Assembly: GCA_017642855.1 (NCBI GenBank) | Contig: JAEPOO010000001.1 | Coordinates: 1 to 64,000, forward strand | From: Pseudomonadales bacterium | GTDB lineage: Bacteria; Pseudomonadota; Gammaproteobacteria; Pseudomonadales; Azotimanducaceae | DNA: 64,000 nucleotides | Reading direction: 5' to 3' | Shown here: piece after piece, positions 29,754 to 37,920 of the stretch | Layout: each line of letters starts with the position of its first letter | Numbering within the stretch: the first letter of the stretch is position 1 | Notes under the pieces: model-generated | Seen by the model: the letters and a program-made list of their open reading frames with translations, nothing else | What the model was told of the DNA's origin: nothing | Database searches by the model: none | Program-made: the position numbers and the translations under genes

Positions 29754-31772
29754 ATGATCGGAGAACGTATCCTCCTGCACGCACCGGCCATACTGGGTGT
29801 TTTTGTTGTGACGCTACTTTGTTACGCCGTCACCCTGCCTGATGCGATCACGCTGGAAGATGCCGGGCTGTTCCAGATGATCTGCCACAACGGTGGGCTG
29901 GGTCACCCACCTGGCTACCCGCTGTTTGTCTTAAGTTGCCAACAATTTGTTGATTTGCCGTTTTTTGATCAGTCAGTCTTTGCCGCTAATCTGCTTTCCG
30001 CGTTATTTGCTTCCGCTGCCTGTGCGCTTCTGTACCTGATCGCGAACGACATACTTGACGACAGATGGACCAGCGGGGCAGTGTCTGTTTGTTTCGGCTT
30101 GTCCATGACCTTCTGGTCTCAAGCAATCATTGTTGAGGTCTACTCGCTGGCTGTATTGATGTTTATGGTCTGTGCTTGCTTTGCAATGCGTTTCCGGGAG
30201 CAGGGCAAATTTTCCGACCTGGCGTGGCTGGCATTTTTCTTTGGCCTTGCCCTGTCGAACCACTGGCCGCTGCACCTGTTGGCCACCCCGGCGCTGATCG
30301 CTCTGATTTACCCCCGTTGGCAGGATCTGTTTTCTATGCTGCTGACGCCGTCGAAATTTCTGATTGTCGTTGCCGTTGGTCTTCTTGGGTTGTTGCCCTA
30401 CCTGTCGTTGTTTCAACAGGACCCGGCGTTTGCTGTGTTTGGTGGAGTCGCAAGCTTCGAAGAGTTTGTACGCTACGTTTCACGATCTGCCTATAGCGAT
30501 CATAGTGAGCTTGCAGGTTGGCGCGATCGAGTTAGCTACCAATCATGGTTGCTGCTTCAATCTGTTAAGGAACTCCACATCGTGCCTGGGATTCTGGCTA
30601 TCCTGGGATTGATTCGAAGCTTTCGCGTGTTGTCCGTTTCGATGGCCGCCGCTCTAGTGCTCCTGTATCTCGGTGGAACATCAGTTTTGATCCTTTTGCT
30701 AGGATTTGAGTTCAATGAATTCCGGCAGGCGATTTTTTCTCCCTATTCAGTTATCGCGTTTTCTGCGTTAGCCATCTGGATGGGCTTAGGTCTGCAATGG
30801 GTTCTGTCGCATGTGGCAGAAAAGTATCTCTGGCTTGGCAAGGCGCTGCCGCTCGCGGTGTGCTTGCTGACTTTTATGAGCAGTTATCCGGTGGCAGCTG
30901 GTGCTGGCAATGGATTTGCGGAAAGGTACGCAGAGATGGTCCTGGAGCAGGTGCCAGAAGGTGCCGTGCTTTTTGTCGAAGGTGATGCAGGGGTCGGATT
31001 GATTGGATACCTGCACTATGTGCGCGGAGATAGACCGGATATTGAACTGCGCAGCTGGAACAATCTCGTGTTTCCGAATCGTCTGTTGTCGCCGATGGCA
31101 CCGCGCAGACTTCAGGACGAAGCCAGGCAGTCATTCATCGACTCGTCTGAATCTCCAGTTTTCAGCACGAGCCATGGTGAGGGCGCTCTCAACCTGGGTC
31201 TGGTATTCCAGCACAAAGTTGCTCCAGGTTATCGGCGTGACACAGATATACGTGAATTTATTGAATACCTGGTGCAACTGGAGCTTACGGGTGTTTTGCG
31301 CAATGCCCATGAACGAGATCTGCTGTTCCAGATTTTGTCGGTCCTGACACACCAATACCTAGCGCTTCAGCTCCTTGGCGAAACTATTGATCCCGAAGAA
31401 ACCCGACAGCTGGATACACTACAAACCACACTACCCGGGAAGTTTGTCACCCTGCAGGCAATGGCGCCTATCGCGAAGGATGAAGCAGGTAAAGCTCGAT
31501 TGAGAGGAATTGGTGAGCAGGCGTTCAGTCTGATGTTGCCAACCGCCTCCAGGGAACATCGTGGCTTACTTGCCGCTTACCGCGGGCAGGTTGAACTGCA
31601 GGGCCAGGCGGACCTCGGTGCGGCGAAGTCGCTGCTCGAAGACTCGGTCCGAACTTTTCCAAGCCAGGATAACCCAGGGGTTTGTCTGCTCAAGGACACC
31701 TATCGTCAATTAGGGTTGCAATCTGGTGTTGATCCAAAGATAAAGATGCCTGAAGCCGTCACCTGCGAATGA
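29754..31772 (+). CDS. DUF2723 (TMEM260-like) membrane glycosyltransferase
   Basis: The 672-residue protein has about ten transmembrane segments in its first ~390 residues and a soluble C-terminal part rich in helices. The N-terminal loop carries Asp36 and the hallmark Gly-His-Pro-Pro-Gly-Tyr-Pro-Leu (residues ~50-57) of the DUF2723 family, which includes eukaryotic TMEM260, a protein O-mannosyltransferase of the GT-C fold. The expected role is transfer of a sugar from a polyprenyl-phosphate carrier to an acceptor on the periplasmic side. The next gene (7 bases downstream) looks like the synthase of such a carrier. Acceptor and sugar are unknown. Confidence 0.82.
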   Translation: MIGERILLHAPAILGVFVVTLLCYAVTLPDAITLEDAGLFQMICHNGGLGHPPGYPLFVLSCQQFVDLPFFDQSVFAANLLSALFASAACALLYLIANDILDDRWTSGAVSVCFGLSMTFWSQAIIVEVYSLAVLMFMVCACFAMRFREQGKFSDLAWLAFFFGLALSNHWPLHLLATPALIALIYPRWQDLFSMLLTPSKFLIVVAVGLLGLLPYLSLFQQDPAFAVFGGVASFEEFVRYVSRSAYSDHSELAGWRDRVSYQSWLLLQSVKELHIVPGILAILGLIRSFRVLSVSMAAALVLLYLGGTSVLILLLGFEFNEFRQAIFSPYSVIAFSALAIWMGLGLQWVLSHVAEKYLWLGKALPLAVCLLTFMSSYPVAAGAGNGFAERYAEMVLEQVPEGAVLFVEGDAGVGLIGYLHYVRGDRPDIELRSWNNLVFPNRLLSPMAPRRLQDEARQSFIDSSESPVFSTSHGEGALNLGLVFQHKVAPGYRRDTDIREFIEYLVQLELTGVLRNAHERDLLFQILSVLTHQYLALQLLGETIDPEETRQLDTLQTTLPGKFVTLQAMAPIAKDEAGKARLRGIGEQAFSLMLPTASREHRGLLAAYRGQVELQGQADLGAAKSLLEDSVRTFPSQDNPGVCLLKDTYRQLGLQSGVDPKIKMPEAVTCE

Positions 31773-31779
31773 ATCACTC

Positions 31780-32865
31780 ATGTTAAGTATTGTCGTCCCG
31801 ACCTATTGTGAGGCGGACAACATTCCCCGGCTTGCGGAGCGTCTCAACGACGTATTATCCGCAGAGCAGATCACCTATGAGCTGATAATTTCCGATGACA
31901 ACTCCCCGGATACAACCAATGACGTCGTCCTGGCACTAAGTTCAAAGTTGCCCGCTCGGTTATTGCAACCAGTTGGCCGGGATAAAGACCTCTCACTCAG
32001 TGTCATTGATGGCATCAAAGCTGCGATGCATGACCTGGTAGTGGTTATGGATGCAGACCTTTCTCACCCTCCGGAGATGGTGCCGCAGATGTTCAAGGCC
32101 CTTCAGCAAAACAGCGAGGCATTCGTGGTGGGCAGCCGCTATGTGCCTGGGGGCAGCTTTGATCGTGACTGGAGTCTGTTCCGTTTCCTGAACTCCTACG
32201 TAGCAACACTGATCACCAAGCCTTTGGTTTCCTGCCAGGATCCGATGTCCGGTTTTTTTGGCCTAAATCGAACGAAAATCGCTGACTATGATCGATTGAA
32301 CCCCCTCGGTTACAAGATTGGTTTGGAATTGATGGTGCGAGGTAAGTTTGAACACATTATTGAATTGCCTATTCGATTCGTGGATCGTGAAATCGGGGAG
32401 AGCAAATTAGATCTCGGACAACAGTTAAAATTTCTTCGCCATCTGAGAAGGCTCTATACAGCCAAGTTTGGCACGCTGGGTGAGTTTTTCAGTTACGGGC
32501 TGGTTGGTGCCAGCGGTTTCATTGTCGACCTCGTCTTTTACTACCTTCTCCAGTTCCTGGGCGCGCCGCATCAGATTGCGAGGGCTCTGTCGTTCTGGCC
32601 AGCGGTGAGTTGGAACTGGCTGTTGAATCGGATAGCGACCTTCGGAGACAGAGAACGCAGACCTCACGGCAAACAATGGCTAGAGTTTGTTCTGGCGAGC
32701 CTGCTGGGCTTCTCCATTAACTGGGGCGTTTACTATGTGTTGACGACCTATGTGTCATTCTTTGACCAATATCGGCTTGTGGCATTGGTGACCGGCGTTG
32801 GTGTCGCCAGTGTGTTCAACTTCGTGATGTCTTCACTCTATGTCTACAACGAGAAACGAAAGTAA
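31780..32865 (+). CDS. Polyprenol-phosphate mannose synthase-like GT2 fused to GtrA
   Basis: The 361-residue protein has an N-terminal GT2 domain (residues 1-~225) of the DPM1 type: Val-Pro-Thr-Tyr-x-Glu, Asp-Asp-Asn-Ser-Pro-Asp, Met-Asp-Ala-Asp-Leu-Ser-His-Pro-Pro (DxD), Gly-Ser-Arg-Tyr-Val-x-Gly-Gly, Asp-Pro-Met-Ser-Gly-Phe-Phe, and a final Glu-Ser-Lys-Leu. A C-terminal GtrA domain with about four transmembrane helices follows (residues ~230-360). It likely makes polyprenyl-phosphate-linked hexose on the inner face, with GtrA helping to move it across. It is sandwiched between the DUF2723 transferase and an amidohydrolase with 7 and 0 bases between genes. Confidence 0.87.
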   Translation: MLSIVVPTYCEADNIPRLAERLNDVLSAEQITYELIISDDNSPDTTNDVVLALSSKLPARLLQPVGRDKDLSLSVIDGIKAAMHDLVVVMDADLSHPPEMVPQMFKALQQNSEAFVVGSRYVPGGSFDRDWSLFRFLNSYVATLITKPLVSCQDPMSGFFGLNRTKIADYDRLNPLGYKIGLELMVRGKFEHIIELPIRFVDREIGESKLDLGQQLKFLRHLRRLYTAKFGTLGEFFSYGLVGASGFIVDLVFYYLLQFLGAPHQIARALSFWPAVSWNWLLNRIATFGDRERRPHGKQWLEFVLASLLGFSINWGVYYVLTTYVSFFDQYRLVALVTGVGVASVFNFVMSSLYVYNEKRK

Positions 32866-34011
32866 ATGCGCTATACAAATCTGAAGTACTGGGACGGAAT
32901 CAGCGACTCACTTATCGAGGGCGATATCTGCACCGTCGATGAACTTTTTGTAGAAGAGGGCCGTGGTGACAGCGTTGATCTGTCTGGCTTTTATGCGATC
33001 CCTGGGTTGATTGATGCGCACATACATCTGTGCCTCAACCCGGAAATCAAAGATCCCAATGAGCAGACCCTGCCTGTCAGAGATCAGCTGCTTGCTGAGA
33101 TGAGACAACGTGCGGAATCCATGTTGCGCGCGGGTATTACCACAGCAAGAGACCTCGGCGGCGGTGAATATCTTGAGCTGCAGATTCGAGATGAAATCGC
33201 CCGGGGTGACACACCCGGTCCGAGATTGATTTGTGCCGGTCAGCCGATCACGTCAGTTGGCGGCCACTGTCATTTCTGGGGTGGCGAAGCGGACTCCACA
33301 GAACAGGCGATGACGGTCCTGGAGCGACAGAATGAACACGGAGTGGATCTGATCAAGGTCATGGTCACCGGTGGGAACATTACGCCCGGTTCGACGCCGA
33401 AAGACAGTCAGTTTGAAGATGAAACGATTCACGCCATTGTCCGTGAAGCGAACTCACGTGATTACCACGTCGCAGCGCACTGTCATGGTACCGATGGGAT
33501 TCGCCAGGCAGCGGAAGCTGGTGTCACCACCGTTGAGCACTGCTCGTGGGTTGGGGAAGCCGGTTGGGGCCGACAGTTTGACGAGGCCGTGGTGGCGAAA
33601 CTGGCGGCCAATAACGTTTGGGTCTCACCCACCATCAATTCCGGGTGGAAGCGTTTCAAGCAACAGGCATTTGTTGAAATGCTGGATAGCAATTACGAGA
33701 AAATGAAGGCAGCGGGAATTCGTCTGATCGCATCCACAGATGCGGGCATTCCTAATGTATTCCATCACGATCTGCCGGCTGCTTTACCCGTATTCGCTGG
33801 CTTTGCTGGCCTGTTGCCTGTCGAAGTACTGAGAAGTGCGACGTCGGATTGTGCCGCGGCCATTGGATTGGGGCAGGTCACTGGCGCGATTCGACCAGGC
33901 CTTTCTGCTGACTTCGTCGTCTACGAGGCAAACCCTCTCGAGGACCTGGCGGTTCTTGAGAGACCGATCATGGTTGTTAGCCGCGGAGTGGCAACTGACG
34001 TATCAGGCTAA
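32866..34011 (+). CDS. Amidohydrolase-family metal-dependent hydrolase
   Basis: The 381-residue protein is a TIM-barrel amidohydrolase. It has the metal motif Asp50-Ala-His52-Ile-His54, a probable carbamylated-lysine strand Asp-Leu-Ile-Lys-Val-Met-Val-Thr-Gly, His residues in Ala-His-Cys-His-Gly and Val-Glu-His-Cys, and the catalytic Asp292 in Ser-Thr-Asp-Ala-Gly. The pattern fits the imidazolonepropionase/Xaa-Pro dipeptidase-like branch. The substrate cannot be told. There is no signal peptide, so it is cytosolic. Its ATG directly abuts the stop of the GT2-GtrA gene. Confidence 0.85.
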   Translation: MRYTNLKYWDGISDSLIEGDICTVDELFVEEGRGDSVDLSGFYAIPGLIDAHIHLCLNPEIKDPNEQTLPVRDQLLAEMRQRAESMLRAGITTARDLGGGEYLELQIRDEIARGDTPGPRLICAGQPITSVGGHCHFWGGEADSTEQAMTVLERQNEHGVDLIKVMVTGGNITPGSTPKDSQFEDETIHAIVREANSRDYHVAAHCHGTDGIRQAAEAGVTTVEHCSWVGEAGWGRQFDEAVVAKLAANNVWVSPTINSGWKRFKQQAFVEMLDSNYEKMKAAGIRLIASTDAGIPNVFHHDLPAALPVFAGFAGLLPVEVLRSATSDCAAAIGLGQVTGAIRPGLSADFVVYEANPLEDLAVLERPIMVVSRGVATDVSG

Positions 34012-34200
34012 TGTTGCGTACGCATACCAAACGGATACGACGTGACTCGGCAGGCCGTTTTCGGTGTTGTCGGTGAGATAGGCAGACTGCTCAATAGACT
34101 TTATGGAGATGCTGTCGCCCATCTCTTCCAGCCATTCATTGATCTTTGCTTCACTCTCGTGAACCTGCGATACCCTTTGTCTGAAGATTCGAACTTGCAC
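34003..34200 (-). CDS. Small conserved-looking protein, unknown function
   Basis: This 65-residue frame begins with GTG at 34200, preceded on its strand by AGGGAG at a 5-base spacing, a good ribosome binding site. The product is a compact soluble domain: Val-Ser-Gln-Val-His-Glu-Ser-Glu-x-Lys-Ile-Asn-Glu-Trp-Leu-Glu-Glu, then Ile-Lys-Ser-Ile-Glu-Gln-Ser, and a final strand Val-Ser-Val-Trp-Tyr. This INEWL...IKSIxQS...WY layout resembles a family of small uncharacterised bacterial proteins. It is convergent with the amidohydrolase gene, overlapping its end by 9 bases. A plus-strand frame covers the same bases but looks like noise. Confidence 0.62.
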   Translation of the reverse strand: MQVRIFRQRVSQVHESEAKINEWLEEMGDSISIKSIEQSAYLTDNTENGLPSHVVSVWYAYATLA

Positions 34201-34340
34201 CGTTGCTCCCTAAATTATGACGTTCGGGTGCCATATGTTGTTTTCATGGCAATAGCATCGATTGACAGAGGGAAGTCCAATCGGTAGTTTTCCGCGAAGT
34301 TTTGGGAAAGGTAAGACCCGCAATCGGGCATGGAATCGTT

Positions 34341-35108
34341 ATGGAAAATCTCTTTGATCTCTCAGGTAAAGTGGCCGTCATCACAGGCTCAACCAAAGGT
34401 ATTGGTCGCGCCATCGCCGAGCAAATGGCGCTACATGGTGCCGATGTTGTCGTCTCCAGCAGAAAGGAAGATGCCTGCAAAGAAGTTGCAGATGCCATTG
34501 AAGCGGATCTTGACGGTAGAGGCGGGTCAGCAACACCTATTCCTTGTCATATCGGGCACAAGGAACAGGTTGAAAGACTGATCAATGAAACCCGTGCGAA
34601 GCTTGGCAAAGTCGACATCCTGGTTTGCAACGCAGCCGTCAACCCGTTCTACGGATCCATGATGGATATTCCCGACTCTGCATTTGAGAAAATCCTGGAT
34701 TCTAACGTGCAATCTAACCATTGGCTGAGTCAATTGGTGATCCCGGAAATGGTGGCGCGTAAAGACGGGGTTATCCTGATCGTTTCCAGTATTGGTGGCC
34801 TCAATGGCAGTGCAGTACTGGGCACCTATGGTATCTCCAAGGCTGCGGACATGGCGCTGGCACGAAACATTGCAACTGAGTTCGGACCGCATAATATCCG
34901 TGCGAACGCGCTGGCTCCCGGGCTGGTCCGGACTGACTTTGCCCGTGCGCTCTGGGAGGATCCGGAAACCTTGAAGAACGCCACCGCAAATTCAAACCTC
35001 CGCAGGATTGGTGAGCCGGAAGAGATTGCGGGCGCCGCAGTTTTCCTAGCATCGAAAGCTGGAAGCTTCATGACCGGACAGACGGTTGTCATAGATGGTG
35101 GGCGCTAG
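34341..35108 (+). CDS. SDR-family NAD(P)-dependent oxidoreductase
   Basis: From ATG 34341 the protein has 255 residues, the classical SDR length; the upstream extension (from 34302) adds nothing conserved. The cofactor loop is Thr15-Gly-Ser-Thr-Lys-Gly-Ile-Gly22, the Asn-Ala-Ala strand follows, and the catalytic set is Ser150, Tyr163 and Lys167. The closing Pro-Gly-Leu-Val-Arg-Thr-Asp and Met-Thr-Gly-Gln-Thr-Val-Val-Ile-Asp-Gly-Gly are typical. It looks closest to DHRS4-like carbonyl/alcohol reductases; the substrate is unknown. Confidence 0.9.
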   Translation: MENLFDLSGKVAVITGSTKGIGRAIAEQMALHGADVVVSSRKEDACKEVADAIEADLDGRGGSATPIPCHIGHKEQVERLINETRAKLGKVDILVCNAAVNPFYGSMMDIPDSAFEKILDSNVQSNHWLSQLVIPEMVARKDGVILIVSSIGGLNGSAVLGTYGISKAADMALARNIATEFGPHNIRANALAPGLVRTDFARALWEDPETLKNATANSNLRRIGEPEEIAGAAVFLASKAGSFMTGQTVVIDGGR

Positions 35109-35216
35109 AGATTTCGTCATATTTCGGCGCTAAGCCACTGCTTTACTAGAAAATTTAACGTCTTGTGGGTACCATGAGTCGCCTTTAGAGCAGACTCACG
35201 TAAGGGAATTCAGGTA

Positions 35217-36215
35217 GTGGAACGAAGAGATTTTCTAAAGATCTTTTCCATTGGAACGGTTGCCGCGATGAGCGGGCAAATTGCTCATCGCACGGTCGGA
35301 AAACCTGGCAGCGCGCCGCTTGCAGGCGGGTATCTGGAAGATGTAAACACCAGCACCCAAGAGTTAGCGAGTTCCATTGAATATATGTCGACGCCTGCGC
35401 CGCGCGCTGCTGATTTTCTGCGGGCGTTTACCGGCGAAATCATGCCGGAAGATACGCCGATACTGGCGACGACGGCATCTCCGAATAGGGAACTTTACCT
35501 CGATAAATATCTCGCCAAGATGGCGGACTACGAAAACGCCCACTTGGAAGATGTCTATCTTGAGCACGAGCGATACCCTGTTCTGATTTCAACGTTTAAG
35601 CGCCTTGATCGGGTGCAGAATCTGGTCGGTCACGGTAATTTCAACGTTGTCAGTTTCGACGAAATGCTTAAGTATGGTAGCCGGTACTCGAGCGTCGGCG
35701 AGTTCACCCAGATTGAAATCAACTTTCTCGAAGAGCTTTTCTTTGCTAACGCGCGGCACTATGGTTTTCTCGGCGACAAGGTCATCACGGAGATTTCTGC
35801 GCCAGTACCCGAAAGGGATCGCAAGAAAGTGGATCGCACTGGACACTTCCTGTATCGAGGCAAATCCGAAGCGCTCTATTCTCAGCTGCAGAAAGATCTT
35901 GGTCGTAGTATCGTGCTGACTTCCGGCATTCGAAGTGTCGTCAAACAGTCACATCTATTCCTTGCGAAAACCATTCAGTCAAAAGGAAATTTGTCACAGG
36001 CGTCACGTAGCCTGGCGCCTCCCGGGCATTCCTATCATGGAATTGGTGACTTCGATGTTGGCAAGGTCGGCTTTGGTCGAAAGAACTTCACGGAAGCGTT
36101 CGCGACGACAGATGAATTCAAACGATTGGTTGATCTTGGATATGTGGATATCCGTTATCCCAGAGCCAATATGTTTGGCGTTCGTTACGAACCCTGGCAC
36201 ATCAAGGTTGTTTAG
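35217..36215 (+). CDS. Tat-exported M15 (VanY-like) peptidase
   Basis: The 332-residue protein starts with GTG and has a twin-arginine signal (Glu-Arg-Arg-Asp-Phe-Leu-Lys followed by a hydrophobic stretch), so it should reach the periplasm folded. The C-terminal third resembles D-Ala-D-Ala carboxypeptidases of family M15: Leu-Thr-Ser-Gly-Ile-Arg-Ser, Gly-His-Ser-Tyr-His274-Gly-Ile-Gly-Asp-Phe-Asp280, and Glu-Pro-Trp327-His328. These supply the expected His, Asp and His zinc ligands. The SxHxxGxAxD motif is one residue shorter than usual before the Asp. It likely trims peptidoglycan stem peptides. The middle region (residues ~60-200) is unfamiliar. Its stop overlaps the stop of the next, convergent gene. 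Confidence 0.75.
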   Translation: MERRDFLKIFSIGTVAAMSGQIAHRTVGKPGSAPLAGGYLEDVNTSTQELASSIEYMSTPAPRAADFLRAFTGEIMPEDTPILATTASPNRELYLDKYLAKMADYENAHLEDVYLEHERYPVLISTFKRLDRVQNLVGHGNFNVVSFDEMLKYGSRYSSVGEFTQIEINFLEELFFANARHYGFLGDKVITEISAPVPERDRKKVDRTGHFLYRGKSEALYSQLQKDLGRSIVLTSGIRSVVKQSHLFLAKTIQSKGNLSQASRSLAPPGHSYHGIGDFDVGKVGFGRKNFTEAFATTDEFKRLVDLGYVDIRYPRANMFGVRYEPWHIKVV

Positions 36216-37108
36216 TTAGCCTTTTGCCTTAAGTAGGTAAACCTGAGACGCCCCTGATCCTCTTCAGTTAACATGGTGAGAAACGCGGTTCCGGCGTTTA
36301 ACCATGCTTGAACAGCGATCATCGCGACCACAAAGCACCAGGCAGCGAAAATTTCCTCCAACCATCCTGATGTGTTGTGCCAATACAGGATTGATATGGC
36401 AAAAAGTGGCAGCACCAGCAGGCTGACGTCATAGAGTCTTGTTGCCTGCTCAAGACGTTGAATAGATTTGTCGCCGATAAACAGTCGAATCATTAACACC
36501 GGCGCATACATCTGCCAGGCAATCATCAGGCAATAGGAAATAAATAGCGTGGTCTGTTCGAGAGTCCGGTTAAAAGTCTCGCTGAAATCAAGGAACCGGC
36601 TTGAGATCATCAGGCAACCGAGGATGATAAGACCGCCTAGCGTCAGGGCGATGGCCAATGTAAACACCCAACTGGTTTCGCTGGGTCTTTGTCTGAGAGA
36701 AGCGATCGCTATATCCCCTGTTGCCGCGAAGCCCCCCAATAGCACGAGTGCAAGCCCCAAATTGTAGTACCCCGCTGGTGGTTCAAAGGGTTCGTTTGCG
36801 AGTTCGTTGAACCCCAGTACGATCAGCCAAACAGATGCCAATGCTGTTAGCAGCACGGGCCAAAATAAGTAGTTTGGAGTGGTTGTTGTGTCCCAGGAAA
36901 TGCGGGCTGCGAGTTGCTCGGCCGCCTTCAGGCTGATACCTGTGGCTGCCGCGAGATCGAAGGTATTCCTGATGAGCGCGACTTGATCACGATACTGGCA
37001 GATGTGCTCAGCTCGTTTTGGACCAATGCCTTTGAGAGTCTGTAACTCGTCTGCAGTTGCCTCGTTTATTCTAATCGGCGAAGATGCCATTACTTTGCTC
37101 TCGGTCAT
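36212..37108 (-). CDS. Helix-hairpin-helix protein with six-TM membrane domain
   Basis: From ATG 37108 the protein has 298 residues (a TTG directly before it, or an ATG at 37090, are alternatives). Residues ~12-70 form a ComEA-like helix-hairpin-helix: Ile-Asn-Glu-Ala-Thr-Ala-Asp-Glu-Leu, then Leu-Lys-Gly-Ile-Gly-Pro-Lys-Arg-Ala, and a second hairpin with Gly-Ile-Ser-Leu. Six hydrophobic segments follow from residue ~82 to the end. The HhH motif usually binds DNA or other helices; its attachment to a polytopic membrane domain is unusual and the function is unknown. It is divergent from the DUF1499 gene. Confidence 0.7.
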   Translation of the reverse strand: MTESKVMASSPIRINEATADELQTLKGIGPKRAEHICQYRDQVALIRNTFDLAAATGISLKAAEQLAARISWDTTTTPNYLFWPVLLTALASVWLIVLGFNELANEPFEPPAGYYNLGLALVLLGGFAATGDIAIASLRQRPSETSWVFTLAIALTLGGLIILGCLMISSRFLDFSETFNRTLEQTTLFISYCLMIAWQMYAPVLMIRLFIGDKSIQRLEQATRLYDVSLLVLPLFAISILYWHNTSGWLEEIFAAWCFVVAMIAVQAWLNAGTAFLTMLTEEDQGRLRFTYLRQKAN

Positions 37109-37172
37109 CAAGAATACTGAGCGGCTTAGTGTAAATATCTATACCTCTAAAGGGAAAGGAAGGAGAGAGACC

Positions 37173-37910
37173 TTGGAAGGGCTAAAACTATCGACACGTT
37201 CGTTACTGGTGTGCGCAGTGCTTGCGCTGGTGATACTTCTGACGGGACCATTTGGCTACAAATTTTCGGTCGTGCCGCTGGAGCCTTCTCTGGTCAGTCT
37301 CTTGATCGCCTTGGCTGGAGGGCTTCTGGTTTTTGTGGTCGGATGCGTTTTCTTCGTGATTGCGATCAAAAACGGTCAATCTTCAGACAGGAACATGGTT
37401 GTTTTGGCGATGATACTGGGCCTGTTGCCTGCGGCGGTGATCGCCCCACAAATGGGCAAAGCAGGTGAGGTGCCTCAGATCCATGACATCTCCACAGATA
37501 CAGCTAACCCCCCTGCATTCGTTGCGTTGCTCCCGGTGAGAAAACAATCAGCCAACGGTTTTGAGTATGGTTCCGAAGATATGCCAGCTGAGGAATTGGC
37601 TGCATTGACCCTTGAAGCATACCCCGAAGTTCAGCCCATCATCAGCGAGCTTTCTGTTGCGGAGGCGGTCGATAGAGCAGCGGCCACCATGGAGGCCATG
37701 GGTATGAAAATCCAGGAAGTTAACCAGGAAGAAGGGCGTGTCGAGGGCACCGCGACCACTTTCTGGTTCGGATTCAAAGATGACTTCATTGTTCGTGTGG
37801 TTCCTCAGGGCGAAGGTTCAAAGGTAGATGTGCGATCAATGTCCCGCGTAGGCAGAAGCGATATTGGTGCCAACGCTGCGCGGATCATGGCATTCGCCAC
37901 GCAGTTTTAA
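37173..37910 (+). CDS. DUF1499 membrane protein
   Basis: I choose a TTG start at 37173 because AAGGAG sits 7 bases upstream; the frame continues further 5' but that part overlaps the divergent gene and is not conserved-looking. The 245-residue product has three transmembrane segments (residues ~12-100), then a soluble C-terminal domain matching DUF1499: Glu-Val-Gln-Pro-Ile, a Glu-Gly-Arg-Val-Glu-Gly-Thr-Ala-Thr strand with Trp-Phe-Gly-Phe-Lys-Asp-Asp, and Val-Asp-Val-Arg-Ser-Met-Ser-Arg-Val-Gly-Arg-Ser-Asp-Ile-Gly-Ala-Asn. The role of DUF1499 is unknown. It converges on gatB with 10 bases between stops. Confidence 0.82.
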   Translation: MEGLKLSTRSLLVCAVLALVILLTGPFGYKFSVVPLEPSLVSLLIALAGGLLVFVVGCVFFVIAIKNGQSSDRNMVVLAMILGLLPAAVIAPQMGKAGEVPQIHDISTDTANPPAFVALLPVRKQSANGFEYGSEDMPAEELAALTLEAYPEVQPIISELSVAEAVDRAAATMEAMGMKIQEVNQEEGRVEGTATTFWFGFKDDFIVRVVPQGEGSKVDVRSMSRVGRSDIGANAARIMAFATQF

Positions 37911-37920
37911 GCTCAGCCTT

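Noticed and set aside
34042..34287. Plus-strand 81-residue frame
   Set aside because: It overlaps the minus-strand small protein that has a good ribosome binding site and a folded-looking sequence; this frame has neither.
37002..37172. Upstream extension of the DUF1499 frame
   Set aside because: It overlaps the divergent HhH gene; the TTG at 37173 has a much better ribosome binding site and begins just before the first membrane helix.
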